The translations under genes and the position numbers were made by a program. The notes beneath the pieces were generated by a model. That model had not been told where the DNA came from, ran no database searches, and saw nothing but the letters and a program-made list of their open reading frames with translations. DNA of 64,000 bases from Enterobacter cancerogenus (GTDB lineage Bacteria > Pseudomonadota > Gammaproteobacteria > Enterobacterales > Enterobacteriaceae). Position 1 is the stretch's first letter, and each line of letters opens with the position of its first letter. This document shows, piece after piece, positions 50,782 through 59,345 of the stretch. The stretch is taken from the NCBI GenBank assembly GCA_000773965.1, contig JRUP01000031.1:29401-93400 (forward strand), given 5' to 3'.

Positions 50782-52068
50782 GTGTCGAAGGTAACCGAGC
50801 AGAACGACAAGTTAAAACGCGCGATAATCATTTCGGTGATTCTGCACATCGTGCTGATCGCCCTGCTGATCTGGAGCTCGTTTAACGAAAAGATCGAATC
50901 CAGCGGCGGTGGCGGCGGCAGTGACATTGATGCCGTGATGGTCGATTCCGGCGCGGTGGTTGAACAGTACAACCGCCAGCAGAATCAGCAACGTGACAGC
51001 CAACGTGCCGAGCAGCAGCGTCAGAAACAGTCGCAGCAGCAGGCCGAAGAGTTACAGCAGAAGCAAGCTGCTGAACAGCAGCGCTTGAAAGAGATGGAAA
51101 AAGAGCGTTTGCAGGCGCAGCAGGAAGCCAAAGAGCAGGCTAAACAGCAAGCTGAGCAGCAGAAAGCCGCTGAAGCAGCTGCGAAGCAGGCTCAGGATCA
51201 GCAGAAGGCAGCTGAAGCGGCTGCCGCAAAGGCCAAGGCTGATGCCAAAGCTGAAGCGGATGCGCAGGCTAAAGCGGCGGCAGATGCCAAAGCGAAAGCG
51301 GTAGAAGAGGCGAAGCAAGCTGCAGCGGACGCGAAGAAGAAAGCGGACGAACAGGCCAAAGCAGCGGCTGCTGAAGCGGCGAAAGAGAAAGCGGTAGAGC
51401 AAGCCAAAGCCGCCGCCGAAGCGAAAGCGCAAGCCGCCGCCGAGGCCAAAGCGCAGGCTGCAGCTGATGCGAAGGCGAAAGCCGCTCAGGAAGCCAAAGA
51501 GGCTAAAGAGCAGGCTGCCGCAGAAGCAAAAGAAAAAGCCGCAGAGGCAGCGAAAGAGAAAGCGGCTGCCGACGCGAAAGCTAAAGCGGATGCTGCCGCG
51601 AAAGCGAAAGCTGATGCAGCAGCCAAAGCGAAAGCAGCCGCAGATGCTAAAAAGAAAGCCGCTTCTGAAGCTGCGAAGAATGAAAGTGACGTTGATGACC
51701 TGTTAGGTGGCCTCTCATCCGGTAAGAATGCACCGAAAAGTGGCACGGCTTCTGGCGGTGCGGCAGGGCAGGGGAATCAGAAGAAAGCGGGTGCATCAGG
51801 CGCTGAGATTAACTCTTACATGGGCCAGGTCGTTGGTGCGATTCAAAGTCGCTTCTACGATGCGGATACCTTTAAGGGTAAAGAGTGTAATCTGCGTATC
51901 AAATTGGCACCTGACGGTTTGCTGATTGATGTCAAAGCAGAAGGTGGCGACCCGGCATTGTGCCAGGCTGCAATCACCGCCGCGAAGCAGGCTCGAATTC
52001 CTAAGCCGCCATCGCAAGCGGTGTATGAAGTATTTAAAAACGCCCCAATGCGTTTCAAACCGGAATAA
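50782..52068 (+). CDS. tolA: TolA, trans-periplasmic energy transducer
   Basis: 428 residues (E. coli 421). Membrane helix near 13-34 (AIIISVILHIVLIALLIW), Ser/Gly hinge SSGGGGGSD, a long Ala/Lys/Glu/Gln-rich helix from about 55 to 300, then the globular domain III (MGQVVGAIQSRFYDADTF, CNLRIKLAPDG, CQAAITAAKQARIPKPPS) that contacts TolB/Pal. GTG start. The helical domain has many AAAEAKAKA-type repeats and is likely to vary in length between strains. Confidence 0.95.
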   Translation: MSKVTEQNDKLKRAIIISVILHIVLIALLIWSSFNEKIESSGGGGGSDIDAVMVDSGAVVEQYNRQQNQQRDSQRAEQQRQKQSQQQAEELQQKQAAEQQRLKEMEKERLQAQQEAKEQAKQQAEQQKAAEAAAKQAQDQQKAAEAAAAKAKADAKAEADAQAKAAADAKAKAVEEAKQAAADAKKKADEQAKAAAAEAAKEKAVEQAKAAAEAKAQAAAEAKAQAAADAKAKAAQEAKEAKEQAAAEAKEKAAEAAKEKAAADAKAKADAAAKAKADAAAKAKAAADAKKKAASEAAKNESDVDDLLGGLSSGKNAPKSGTASGGAAGQGNQKKAGASGAEINSYMGQVVGAIQSRFYDADTFKGKECNLRIKLAPDGLLIDVKAEGGDPALCQAAITAAKQARIPKPPSQAVYEVFKNAPMRFKPE

Positions 52069-52183
52069 TGCAGTAACTCACGGCAGGTTGAACTAAGGTT
52101 AGCTTGCCGTAATTTATGAACACTCGTGTTTTTCAGGAACTGTGCGAATTATCGTGGACTCAGGTTCAGATAAGGGAGAAAAG

Positions 52184-53479
52184 ATGAAGCAGGCACTTCG
52201 TGTAACCTTAGGTTTTTTTGTACTGCTGTGGGCAGCCATGCTGCACGCAGAAGTGCGCATTGAAATTACGCAGGGCGTGAACACCGCACGTCCAATTGGT
52301 GTGGTGCCGTTCAAATGGGCTGGCCCAGGCGCGGCGCCAGAAGACATTGGCGGCATCGTCGCGGCTGACTTGCGCAACAGCGGTAAATTCAATCCGCTGG
52401 ATCGTTCACGTCTGCCACAGCAGCCTGCCAGCGCGCAGGAAGTTCAACCTGCTGCCTGGAGCGCATTGGGTATTGATGCGGTTGTCGTGGGTCAGGTCAC
52501 GCCGAACCCGGACGGTAGCTACCAGATCGCTTACCAGCTGGTGGACACCGGCGGTGCACCGGGCACGGTGCTGGCGCAGAACTCTTACAAAGTTACTAAG
52601 CAATGGCTGCGTTATGCAGGCCACACCGCCAGTGATGAAGTGTTTGAGAAGCTGACCGGTATCAAAGGCGCATTCCGTACGCGTATCGCGTATGTGGTGC
52701 AAACCAACGGCGGTCAGTTCCCGTATGAACTGCGCGTATCAGACTACGATGGCTACAACCAGTTCACCGTACACCGTTCACCAGAACCATTGATGTCACC
52801 GGCCTGGTCTCCAGACGGCAGCAAAGTGGCCTACGTGACCTTTGAAAGCGGTAAGTCGGCGTTGGTGGTACAAACGCTGTCAAACGGTGCCATTCGTCAG
52901 GTGGCTTCTTACCCGCGCCACAACGGTGCGCCGGCCTTCTCACCGGATGGTTCAAAACTGGCGTTTGCTCTGTCTAAAACTGGCAGCCTGAACTTGTACG
53001 TGATGGATCTGGCTTCAGGTCAGACGCGTCAGGTGACCGACGGTCGCTACAACAGCACCGAACCGACCTGGTTCCCGGATAGCCAGACACTGGCTTACAC
53101 CTCGGATCAGGCGGGTGCGCCTCAGATTTATAAAGTGGGTATCAACGGCGGTGCGCCACAACGTATTACCTGGGAAGGTTCTCAGAACCAGGATGCGGAT
53201 GTGTCAACTGACGGCAAAACCATGGTGATGATCAGCAGCGCCGGTGGCGCTCAGCATGTCGCCAAACAGGATCTGGTAACGGGAGCCGTTCAAACAATAA
53301 CGGACACGTTCCTGGATGAGACGCCAAGTCTGGCGCCTAACGGCACGATGGTAATCTATAGCTCTACTCAGGGGATGGGTTCCGTGTTGCAGTTGGTTTC
53401 AACAGATGGGCGTTTCAAAGCGCGTCTTCCGGCAACTGATGGACAGGTCAAATTCCCTGCCTGGTCGCCGTATCTGTAA
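52184..53479 (+). CDS. tolB: TolB, periplasmic beta-propeller
   Basis: 431 residues. Signal peptide 1-22 ([20 protein letters not shown]), predicted cut after HA before EVRIEITQ. N-terminal alpha/beta domain ([21 protein letters not shown]) then six-blade propeller with repeated [13 protein letters not shown]-type blades. Start chosen at 52184 after GGGAGAAAAG; the frame opens at 52142. Confidence 0.97.
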   Translation: MKQALRVTLGFFVLLWAAMLHAEVRIEITQGVNTARPIGVVPFKWAGPGAAPEDIGGIVAADLRNSGKFNPLDRSRLPQQPASAQEVQPAAWSALGIDAVVVGQVTPNPDGSYQIAYQLVDTGGAPGTVLAQNSYKVTKQWLRYAGHTASDEVFEKLTGIKGAFRTRIAYVVQTNGGQFPYELRVSDYDGYNQFTVHRSPEPLMSPAWSPDGSKVAYVTFESGKSALVVQTLSNGAIRQVASYPRHNGAPAFSPDGSKLAFALSKTGSLNLYVMDLASGQTRQVTDGRYNSTEPTWFPDSQTLAYTSDQAGAPQIYKVGINGGAPQRITWEGSQNQDADVSTDGKTMVMISSAGGAQHVAKQDLVTGAVQTITDTFLDETPSLAPNGTMVIYSSTQGMGSVLQLVSTDGRFKARLPATDGQVKFPAWSPYL

Positions 53480-53543
53480 TGCATGAGTCCCCTGCATAGC
53501 GGGGGATGACAATGTATAGCAAACAAAATAATAGGATAAAGAA

Positions 53544-54059
53544 ATGCAACTGAACAAAGTGCTGAAGGGTTTGATGCTGGCTCTGCCGGTAATCGCGGTA
53601 GCTGCATGTAGCTCGCACAAAAACAACAACAACGACCAGACTGGTATGGGCGCAGACAACGGCGCTTACGGTGCTGGCCAGAACGGTAACATGTCTTCTG
53701 ATGAGCAAGCGCGTCTGCAGATGCAGCAGCTGCAGCAGAACAACATCGTTTACTTCGGTCTGGACAAGTATGACGTGGCTTCTGACTATGCTCAGATGCT
53801 GGATCAGCACGCAGCATTCCTGCGCGGCAACCCGTCTTACAAAGTCACCATCGAAGGTCACGCGGATGAGCGCGGTACCCCAGAGTACAACATCGCCCTG
53901 GGCGAACGTCGTGCTAGCGCAGTGAAAATGTACCTGCAGGGCAAAGGCGTTTCTGCTGACCAGATGTCTATCGTTTCTTACGGTAAAGAAAAACCAGCTG
54001 TACTGGGTCATGACGAAGCGGCTTACGCTAAAAACCGTCGTGCCGTACTGGTTTACTAA
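53544..54059 (+). CDS. pal: Pal, peptidoglycan-associated lipoprotein
   Basis: 171 residues (E. coli 173). Lipobox VAAC gives acylated C22; Lnt encoded at the start of this window would finish its acylation. OmpA-like domain with peptidoglycan-binding [20 protein letters not shown]. Outer-membrane partner of TolB. Confidence 0.97.
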   Translation: MQLNKVLKGLMLALPVIAVAACSSHKNNNNDQTGMGADNGAYGAGQNGNMSSDEQARLQMQQLQQNNIVYFGLDKYDVASDYAQMLDQHAAFLRGNPSYKVTIEGHADERGTPEYNIALGERRASAVKMYLQGKGVSADQMSIVSYGKEKPAVLGHDEAAYAKNRRAVLVY

Positions 54060-54068
54060 GAGCATTAC

Positions 54069-54872
54069 ATGATGAGTAACTTCAGACTTCATCTATTGAG
54101 TCTGTCGTTACTGGTTGGCGTAGCGGCCCCATGGGCCGCTAATGCCCAGGCGTCAATCAGTAGCGTTGGCTCAGGCTCGGTCGAAGACCGTGTCACCAAT
54201 CTTGAACGTATCTCCAATGCCCAGGCTCAGCTTCTGCAGCAGTTGCAGCAGCAGATGAGTGACAACCAAAGCGATATCGATTCGCTGCGCGGCCAAATCC
54301 AGCAGAACAGCTATCAACTTAATCAGGTGATTGAGCGCCAAAAGCAGCTCTATCAGCAGATCGATACGTTGAGCAGTGGTAATGCGGGCGCACAGGCGAG
54401 CGGTGGCGGTGATGCCGCAGCGGCGGGCGCAGCAGCGGGAAACGCTGATGCAGGTGGTAGCAATGCAAGCGGAAGTACCGCTGCCCCTGCACAGACCGGC
54501 GATGCGAATACCGATTACAATGCGGCAGTTGCGCTGATTCTTGAGAAGAAGCAGTTCGATCAGGCGATCACGGCCCTGCAGGCGTGGGTGAAGAAGTATC
54601 CTGACTCCACCTACCAGCCCAATGCCAATTACTGGCTCGGTCAGTTGTATTACAACAAGGGCAAGAAAGATGATGCCGCTTATTATTTTGCCACTGTGGT
54701 AAAAAATTACGCGAAATCGCCGAAAGCCCCGGAAGCGCTGTTTAAGGTTGGCGTGATCATGCAAGAGAAGAACGATACGGCGAAAGCCAAAGCGGTCTAT
54801 CAACAAGTGATCAAACAATTCCCGACCAGCGAATCTGCCAAGCTGGCGCAAAAGCGTCTGGCTGGGATGTAA
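54069..54872 (+). CDS. cpoB: CpoB (YbgF), cell-division coordinator
   Basis: 267 residues (E. coli 263). Signal peptide with cut near ANA-QASISS; coiled-coil 35-110 (Gln-rich, QAQLLQQLQQQMSDNQSDID) for trimerisation; Gly/Ala/Ser linker; C-terminal TPR repeats from about 145 (YNAAVALILEKKQFDQAI, NYWLGQLYYNKGKKDDAAYYF). Links PBP1B activity with Tol-Pal. Two adjacent ATGs; the first aligns with the E. coli start MSSNFR. Confidence 0.95.
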   Translation: MMSNFRLHLLSLSLLVGVAAPWAANAQASISSVGSGSVEDRVTNLERISNAQAQLLQQLQQQMSDNQSDIDSLRGQIQQNSYQLNQVIERQKQLYQQIDTLSSGNAGAQASGGGDAAAAGAAAGNADAGGSNASGSTAAPAQTGDANTDYNAAVALILEKKQFDQAITALQAWVKKYPDSTYQPNANYWLGQLYYNKGKKDDAAYYFATVVKNYAKSPKAPEALFKVGVIMQEKNDTAKAKAVYQQVIKQFPTSESAKLAQKRLAGM

Positions 54873-54959
54873 TTTGTGCAGCAGAGACCGGATTTCGTAT
54901 GATTTCTGGTCTTGCAGCATGAAAGGTAAGCAATTGAGTGATTTGGTGATAAATAAGGG

Positions 54960-54987
54960 TTGCGCCCTCCCGCTAAATCAGTAATAT
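54960..54987 (+). promoter_or_regulatory. Promoter of the tRNA-Lys operon
   Basis: TTGCGC (54960-54965), 16 bases, TAATAT (54982-54987), then the GC-rich GCCGCCG discriminator typical of stable-RNA promoters. Confidence 0.65.
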
Positions 54988-55037
54988 ATGCCGCCGTTGC
55001 CCGGGCAGTTTAACAAAGCGTCCGGCAGCCTGAAGAT

Positions 55038-55113
55038 GGGTCGTTAGCTCAGTTGGTAGAGCAGTTGACTTTTAATCAATTGGTCGCAGGTTCGAATCCT
55101 TCACGACCCACCA
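55038..55113 (+). tRNA. tRNA-Lys (TTT), copy 1, T-stem mismatch
   Basis: 76 nt beginning GGGTCGTTAGCTC, anticodon TTT in CTTTTAATC, CCA encoded. The T-stem 3' side reads CCTTC, while copies 2 and 3 read CCTGC; the change breaks one of five T-stem pairs (C50-G64 becomes C-U). Confidence 0.93.
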
Positions 55114-55165
55114 TCTTAACCTGCTGTATGTTAGATGTTTTCTTCAGAAGCTTCACAACCTTGAT

Positions 55166-55241
55166 GGGTCGTTAGCTCAGTTGGTAGAGCAGTTGACTTT
55201 TAATCAATTGGTCGCAGGTTCGAATCCTGCACGACCCACCA
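55166..55241 (+). tRNA. tRNA-Lys (TTT), copy 2
   Basis: 76 nt, anticodon TTT, fully paired T-stem GCAGG/CCTGC, CCA encoded. Confidence 0.97.
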
Positions 55242-55273
55242 TCAAGTCTAAAGTTGTAAGCCGCTCCTCGAGC

Positions 55274-55349
55274 GGGTCGTTAGCTCAGTTGGTAGAGCAG
55301 TTGACTTTTAATCAATTGGTCGCAGGTTCGAATCCTGCACGACCCACCA
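55274..55349 (+). tRNA. tRNA-Lys (TTT), copy 3
   Basis: 76 nt, identical to copy 2. In E. coli this cluster alternates with tRNA-Val genes; none is present here. Confidence 0.97.
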
Positions 55350-55357
55350 CTATGTAG

Positions 55358-55388
55358 AAAGGCGCCCTAAAGGCGCCTTTTTGCTTTT
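55358..55388 (+). terminator. Terminator of the tRNA-Lys operon
   Basis: AAAGGCGCC, CTAAA loop, GGCGCCTTT, then TTGCTTTTC. Nine-bp stem. Confidence 0.85.
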
Positions 55389-55457
55389 CTGCGTTTCTCA
55401 AATCTTCAATTCTCAAAGTTTTAGCTGAACTTGCTATGAGTCCGTGCGTCAGCCCGT

Positions 55458-55550
55458 CAAGGCGGGACGGATCGCGAAGGAATCTCACATCCCTGTGGAT
55501 CGGCCTCGCCATCCATGGCTCGGACGCTTCGCTCTCCCGCTCCCGCCTTG
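55458..55550. repeat. Imperfect palindromic element A
   Basis: CAAGGCGGGA at 55458-55467 is exactly inverted at 55541-55550, and similarity of the arms continues inward for about ten more bases (GCGAAG shared). About 93 bases, non-coding. Could be a small non-autonomous repeat. Confidence 0.5.
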
Positions 55551-55610
55551 CCGGACTTGTTTGGCTTTGGTTAATGCTTTTAAAAAACCGCAGAGATGTG
55601 CCATGAAGGC

Positions 55611-55712
55611 GGCAATAAGGGGCGGTGGAGTAAAGCTTGTGGCGCAGGGATGCGCCACCAGAGCCTACAGGGATGTATTTACGGCGTCTTTACGCAACCG
55701 CCCCTTATTGCC
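55611..55712. repeat. Imperfect palindromic element B, MITE-like
   Basis: Arms of 25 bases at 55611-55635 and 55688-55712 are inverted copies with two mismatches; each begins GGCAATAAGGGGCGGT. Inside is a second perfect hairpin GTGGCGCA-GGGA-TGCGCCAC. 102 bases, non-coding. Together with element A it fills the otherwise empty 55389-55790 stretch. Confidence 0.65.
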
Positions 55713-55790
55713 AACTGGAACGCACTGTCGTTGTTTTGCAGGCGACTGGAGTGCACAAGCGATGATCCCATTGCTGAAAAGAACGCCCAG

Positions 55791-57272
55791 TCATGCCTTT
55801 TTCTCTTTCTCAGCCGATTTCTCAGGCGTCAAACTCTTCCAGATATGCAGCACCGCATAACTGCGCCACGGCCGCCAAACCTGCGATAACTGCTCTGCCA
55901 CTTTGGCACTTACCCCACCAAGATTATTACGAATCGCAATATCCTCTTTAGGAAACGCATCCGGCCAGCGCAGGGCACGCATGGCAATATAACTCGCCGT
56001 CCATGGCCCTACGCCTTTCAATGCCAGCAGCTGCTGCTGAACCACGTCAGGATTCACCGCGCCATTAAAGCGCAGCGCACCGGAGGCACACGCCTGTGCC
56101 AGCGCCTGAATCGCCTGCGAGCGAGCGCTCACAATACCGAGACTGGCAATATCATCAATGGTTGCGGTAACGAGCGATTCCGCTGTCGGGGGCAGGCGAG
56201 AGAGTTCTGGCCAGGGCGTTGCTAAAGGCTCGCCGAAACGCTGCGCCACGCGACTGCTTAGCGTGGTGGCCGCTTTCACCGTTACCTGCTGACCAAGAAT
56301 TGCGCGCACCCCCAACTCAAAGCCGTCAAACGCCCCAGGAACGCGTAACCCAGGATAACGTGCCAGACTCTCAGCTAACAACGGATCCTGGCTTAGCTGC
56401 TCGCTGATGCGCTGTGGTTGGGCATCGAGATCAAACAGGTCGCGCAGGCGACGCAGCAGGGCAGGCAAAACCGGCGTCAAGGTGGTAGTGAACTGCACCT
56501 TGAGCGCCTGCTTCTCCGGCAAATGGCTGACGCGTACCCAGCCCCGACAGTTCCCCAGCGCCACGGTGCGATGATAAGCGCCTTCACTGACCCACTCGGC
56601 CTCCTTCATCACACGCTGCTGAAGAAAATCCAGAATGGCATCCCAGTCGTAAGGTGGGCGATAACTCAGACGCAGCTCTGCGCTCTCCTGCACCGTGGTC
56701 ATGCTCTCTGGTTGACTCTGTTTGCGCAGGCGCGAAGGCGTCATACGGTAACGAGTCTGAAATACATCATTAAAGCGGCGCAAACTGCGAAAGCCGCTGG
56801 CGTAGGCGATTTCGGTGACGGGCAACGAAGTCTCAGTAAGAAGTTGCTTCGCCAGCAGCATGCGCCGCGTTTGGCGCAACTCCAATGGTGACACGCCCAA
56901 CTCCTGCTGGATCACGCGGCGAAGCTGGCGCTCACTCAGGTTAAACTCGCCGGCGATGTCGGCCAGTGTCTCTTGCTCTTCCAGCAAGCCCTCTTCGATG
57001 CGACGAATCAACCGGTCAGCGATGCGATGATGACTATCGACCGGTGCGAAGCCCGGCGCTAACTCAGGACGGCAGCGCAGGCAGGGCCTGAAATGTGCTT
57101 TTTCGGCGGCTTCAGCGCTGCCAAAAAACAGGCAGTTCTTCTGCATCGGCGCTTTCACCGGGCAAATGGGCCGACAGTAAATGCCGGTTGAGGTCACGCC
57201 GACAAAGAACACGCCGTCGAAGCGACTGTCGCGCGAGGTCAGCGCCTGGTATGCAATCTCAGGATCAAACAT
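55791..57272 (-). CDS. Ada-AlkA fusion: methyl-sensing AraC regulator joined to 3-methyladenine DNA glycosylase
   Basis: 493 residues. N-terminus is the Ada zinc/methyl-acceptor domain: C33, C37, C64 and C67 (GIYCRPICPVK, FRPCLRCRPE), matching Ada C38/C42/C69/C72, where the first cysteine takes the methyl group. Residues about 80-180 are an AraC helix-turn-helix (LADIAGEFNLSERQLRRVIQQ, ITEIAYASGFRSLRRFNDVF-like). From about 190 comes the AlkA domain with ILGQQVTVKAATTLSSRVAQR, the helix-hairpin-helix LKGVGPWTASYIAMRAL, and the catalytic Asp in FPKEDIAIRN. Start at 57272 has GGAG six bases upstream; 57275 and 57287 are alternatives. Divergent from ogt. Not present between lys tRNAs and nadA in E. 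coli. Confidence 0.93.
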   Translation of the reverse strand: MFDPEIAYQALTSRDSRFDGVFFVGVTSTGIYCRPICPVKAPMQKNCLFFGSAEAAEKAHFRPCLRCRPELAPGFAPVDSHHRIADRLIRRIEEGLLEEQETLADIAGEFNLSERQLRRVIQQELGVSPLELRQTRRMLLAKQLLTETSLPVTEIAYASGFRSLRRFNDVFQTRYRMTPSRLRKQSQPESMTTVQESAELRLSYRPPYDWDAILDFLQQRVMKEAEWVSEGAYHRTVALGNCRGWVRVSHLPEKQALKVQFTTTLTPVLPALLRRLRDLFDLDAQPQRISEQLSQDPLLAESLARYPGLRVPGAFDGFELGVRAILGQQVTVKAATTLSSRVAQRFGEPLATPWPELSRLPPTAESLVTATIDDIASLGIVSARSQAIQALAQACASGALRFNGAVNPDVVQQQLLALKGVGPWTASYIAMRALRWPDAFPKEDIAIRNNLGGVSAKVAEQLSQVWRPWRSYAVLHIWKSLTPEKSAEKEKKA

Positions 57273-57540
57273 CATCGTCTCCAGCAAATAAACCGCATAT
57301 ACCTTCCAGAATTCAAAGCTCAGAAGCGTTGGTTGCGCTCGTTCCCCTGAATCACTGACTTAAGTCAGATCAGAGAGAAGATGAACTTCCTGAAGAAGGT
57401 TCCCCCCTTCGGACCAGCAAAAGCGCGGTTCAAATCGACTGCTCGATGAGTCTCTCGTTTGCCGCCTTCCTGCGCCTTGCACTATTTTGGGTATCGTCGC
57501 GCAAGTGGCTGAGCAAAACTCGCTGCTTTCGGACAGCTAA

Positions 57541-57596
57541 CCAGTTTATGCTCATGACCGAAAACAGCCAGTTTATCGCGGCGGAAGTGCGATAAT
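57541..57596 (+). promoter_or_regulatory. ogt promoter with direct repeats, candidate Ada-AlkA operator
   Basis: Extended -10 TGC-GATAAT at 57588-57596 without a good -35. CCAGTTTAT occurs at 57541-57549 and 57568-57576, 27 bases apart in direct orientation, ending just upstream of the -10. AraC-type activators often bind direct repeats placed like this. The rest of 57273-57540 shows no gene; AAAGCGCG at 57421-57428 resembles the Ada-box core AAAGCGCA. Confidence 0.45.
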
Positions 57597-57625
57597 GACA
57601 CACTGATTTATGCCGGAGGTGCCTT

Positions 57626-58123
57626 ATGTATCATGCCAAAATCATCCCAACGCCGGTTGGTGAACTGACGTTGATCGCGACCGATAACGGGTTGTCAGCG
57701 ATTCTGTGGGAAAACGAAGGCTCGCAACGCGTGCCACTGAAGCCCATCAGCCGCAACGATCAGCATCCCATTCTGTGTGAGGCCGAGCGCCAGTTGCGTG
57801 AATACTTCGCCGGAGAGCGTCAGCAGTTCGACATGCCTTACGACACGGTCGGCACTGAATTCCAGAAAAAAGTCTGGCAAGCGCTGCTGACGATTCCGTT
57901 TGGTGAAACCCGCAGCTATCAGCAAATCGCGGAACAGATCGGCAACCCGAAAGCCATGCGCGCAGTGGGCGCAGCTAACGGTAAAAATCCTCTGTCGATC
58001 ATGGCGCCCTGCCATCGGGTGATTGGCAGCAACGGTAAGCTCACCGGCTTCGCGGGCGGTCTGGCGGTCAAAGCGTTCTTGCTGGAACTGGAAAACCCGC
58101 AGAAATCGTTAGGTGGCTTGTAA
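57626..58123 (+). CDS. ogt: Methylated-DNA-protein-cysteine methyltransferase
   Basis: Suicide repair of O6-alkylguanine and O4-alkylthymine. 165 residues. Active Cys C129 in IMAPCHRVIGSNGKL, DNA-binding helix-turn-helix with PFGETRSYQQIAEQIGNPKAMRAVG. Divergent from the Ada-AlkA gene, so the sensing domain, regulator, N-glycosylase and methyltransferase of the E. coli adaptive response are all here but distributed differently: E. coli Ada joins sensing to the methyltransferase. Could also be called the C-terminal half of ada. Confidence 0.94.
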   Translation: MYHAKIIPTPVGELTLIATDNGLSAILWENEGSQRVPLKPISRNDQHPILCEAERQLREYFAGERQQFDMPYDTVGTEFQKKVWQALLTIPFGETRSYQQIAEQIGNPKAMRAVGAANGKNPLSIMAPCHRVIGSNGKLTGFAGGLAVKAFLLELENPQKSLGGL

Positions 58124-58158
58124 ACCGCATAAAAAAGAGACGACACTCTCGCGCAATT

Positions 58159-58194
58159 CCGCTATCGTGTTTAGCATATAAAACACGATAGCGG
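58159..58194. promoter_or_regulatory. NadR box inside a 14-bp palindrome, also possible ogt terminator
   Basis: TGTTTA-GCATAT-AAAACA at 58168-58185 matches the NadR box TGTTTA-N6-TAAACA in 11 of 12 bases. It is the core of CCGCTATCGTGTTT / AAACACGATAGCGG with an eight-base loop, followed by TTTT, so it can also end ogt transcripts. About 65 bases before nadA. Confidence 0.75.
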
Positions 58195-58258
58195 TTTTGA
58201 TGCCGCATCATCGCTGTAACAGGCGATTTTGTTAAATTGAGAAAACGAGAGCCGTGTC

Positions 58259-59320
58259 ATGAGTCTGATGTTCGATCCTGAAAGCGCGATTTATCCCTTT
58301 CCGCCGAAACCGGCGCGTCTCAGCCAGGATGAAAAATCCCACTACATCTCTGAAATCAAACGCTTATTAAAAGAGCGTGATGCGGTGCTGGTCGCGCATT
58401 ACTACACCGATCCTGAAATTCAGGCGCTGGCGGAAGAGACCGGCGGCTGCGTCTCGGACTCACTGGAAATGGCGCGCTTCGGCAGCACCCATCCGGCAAA
58501 AACGCTGCTGGTGGCGGGCGTGCGTTTTATGGGTGAAACCGCCAAAATTCTCAGCCCGGAAAAAACCGTGTTGATGCCGACGCTGCATGCCGAGTGTTCA
58601 CTCGATCTAGGCTGCCCCATTGAGGAGTTCAATCGCTTCTGTGATGAACATCCGGACCGCACGGTGGTGGTGTACGCCAACACCTCAGCCGCCGTTAAAG
58701 CGCGCGCGGATTGGGTTGTCACCTCCAGTATTGCGGTTGAGCTAATTGAACATCTCGACAGCCTCGGTGAGAAAATTATCTGGGCACCGGATCGCCATCT
58801 GGGCCGTTACGTCACCCAACAGACCAAAGCGGACGTGCTGTGCTGGCAGGGCGCGTGCATCGTGCATGACGAGTTCAAAACTCAGGCCCTGCAGCGCATG
58901 AAAACGCTCTATCCTGATGCGGCGATCCTCGTGCATCCGGAATCCCCGCAGGCGATCGTCGATCTGGCGGATGCTGTCGGCTCCACCAGCCAGCTGATTC
59001 AGGCGGCGAAAAACCTGCCGCATCCGCAAATGATCGTCGCCACCGATCGCGGCATCTTCTACAAGATGCAGCAGGCGGTGCCGGACAAAGAACTGCTGGA
59101 AGCGCCGACGGCGGGTGAAGGCGCGACCTGTCGCAGCTGCGCGCACTGTCCGTGGATGGCGATGAATGGCCTGAAAGCCATTGCCGAAGGGCTGGAGCAC
59201 GGTGGCAGCGAGCATGAAATCCATGTCGATGATGCGCTGCGCGAAGCCGCATTGATACCGCTTAACCGCATGCTAGACTTTGCAGCACAACTCAAACTCA
59301 AGGTGAAAGGGAACGCCTAA
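58259..59320 (+). CDS. nadA: Quinolinate synthase
   Basis: 4Fe-4S enzyme joining iminoaspartate and dihydroxyacetone phosphate in NAD synthesis. 353 residues (E. coli 347). Cluster cysteines in [24 protein letters not shown] and [14 protein letters not shown]; substrate motif [23 protein letters not shown] preceded by GAGAGCCGTGTC (weak SD). Followed closely by pnuC. Confidence 0.97.
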   Translation: MSLMFDPESAIYPFPPKPARLSQDEKSHYISEIKRLLKERDAVLVAHYYTDPEIQALAEETGGCVSDSLEMARFGSTHPAKTLLVAGVRFMGETAKILSPEKTVLMPTLHAECSLDLGCPIEEFNRFCDEHPDRTVVVYANTSAAVKARADWVVTSSIAVELIEHLDSLGEKIIWAPDRHLGRYVTQQTKADVLCWQGACIVHDEFKTQALQRMKTLYPDAAILVHPESPQAIVDLADAVGSTSQLIQAAKNLPHPQMIVATDRGIFYKMQQAVPDKELLEAPTAGEGATCRSCAHCPWMAMNGLKAIAEGLEHGGSEHEIHVDDALREAALIPLNRMLDFAAQLKLKVKGNA

Positions 59321-59345
59321 GGCGGCTTTCATACAGGTGCAGATC

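Noticed and set aside
51052-51746. Ala/Lys repeats and antisense ORFs within tolA as a separate repeat element
   Set aside because: They encode the normal helical domain II of TolA.
55038-55790. Prophage or genomic island attachment at the tRNA-Lys genes
   Set aside because: No integrase, and I found no direct repeat of a tRNA 3' end downstream; only short palindromic elements are present.
55444-55889. ORFs of 138 and 97 codons after the tRNA-Lys genes
   Set aside because: They run through two palindromic elements and the end of the Ada-AlkA gene, without a domain.
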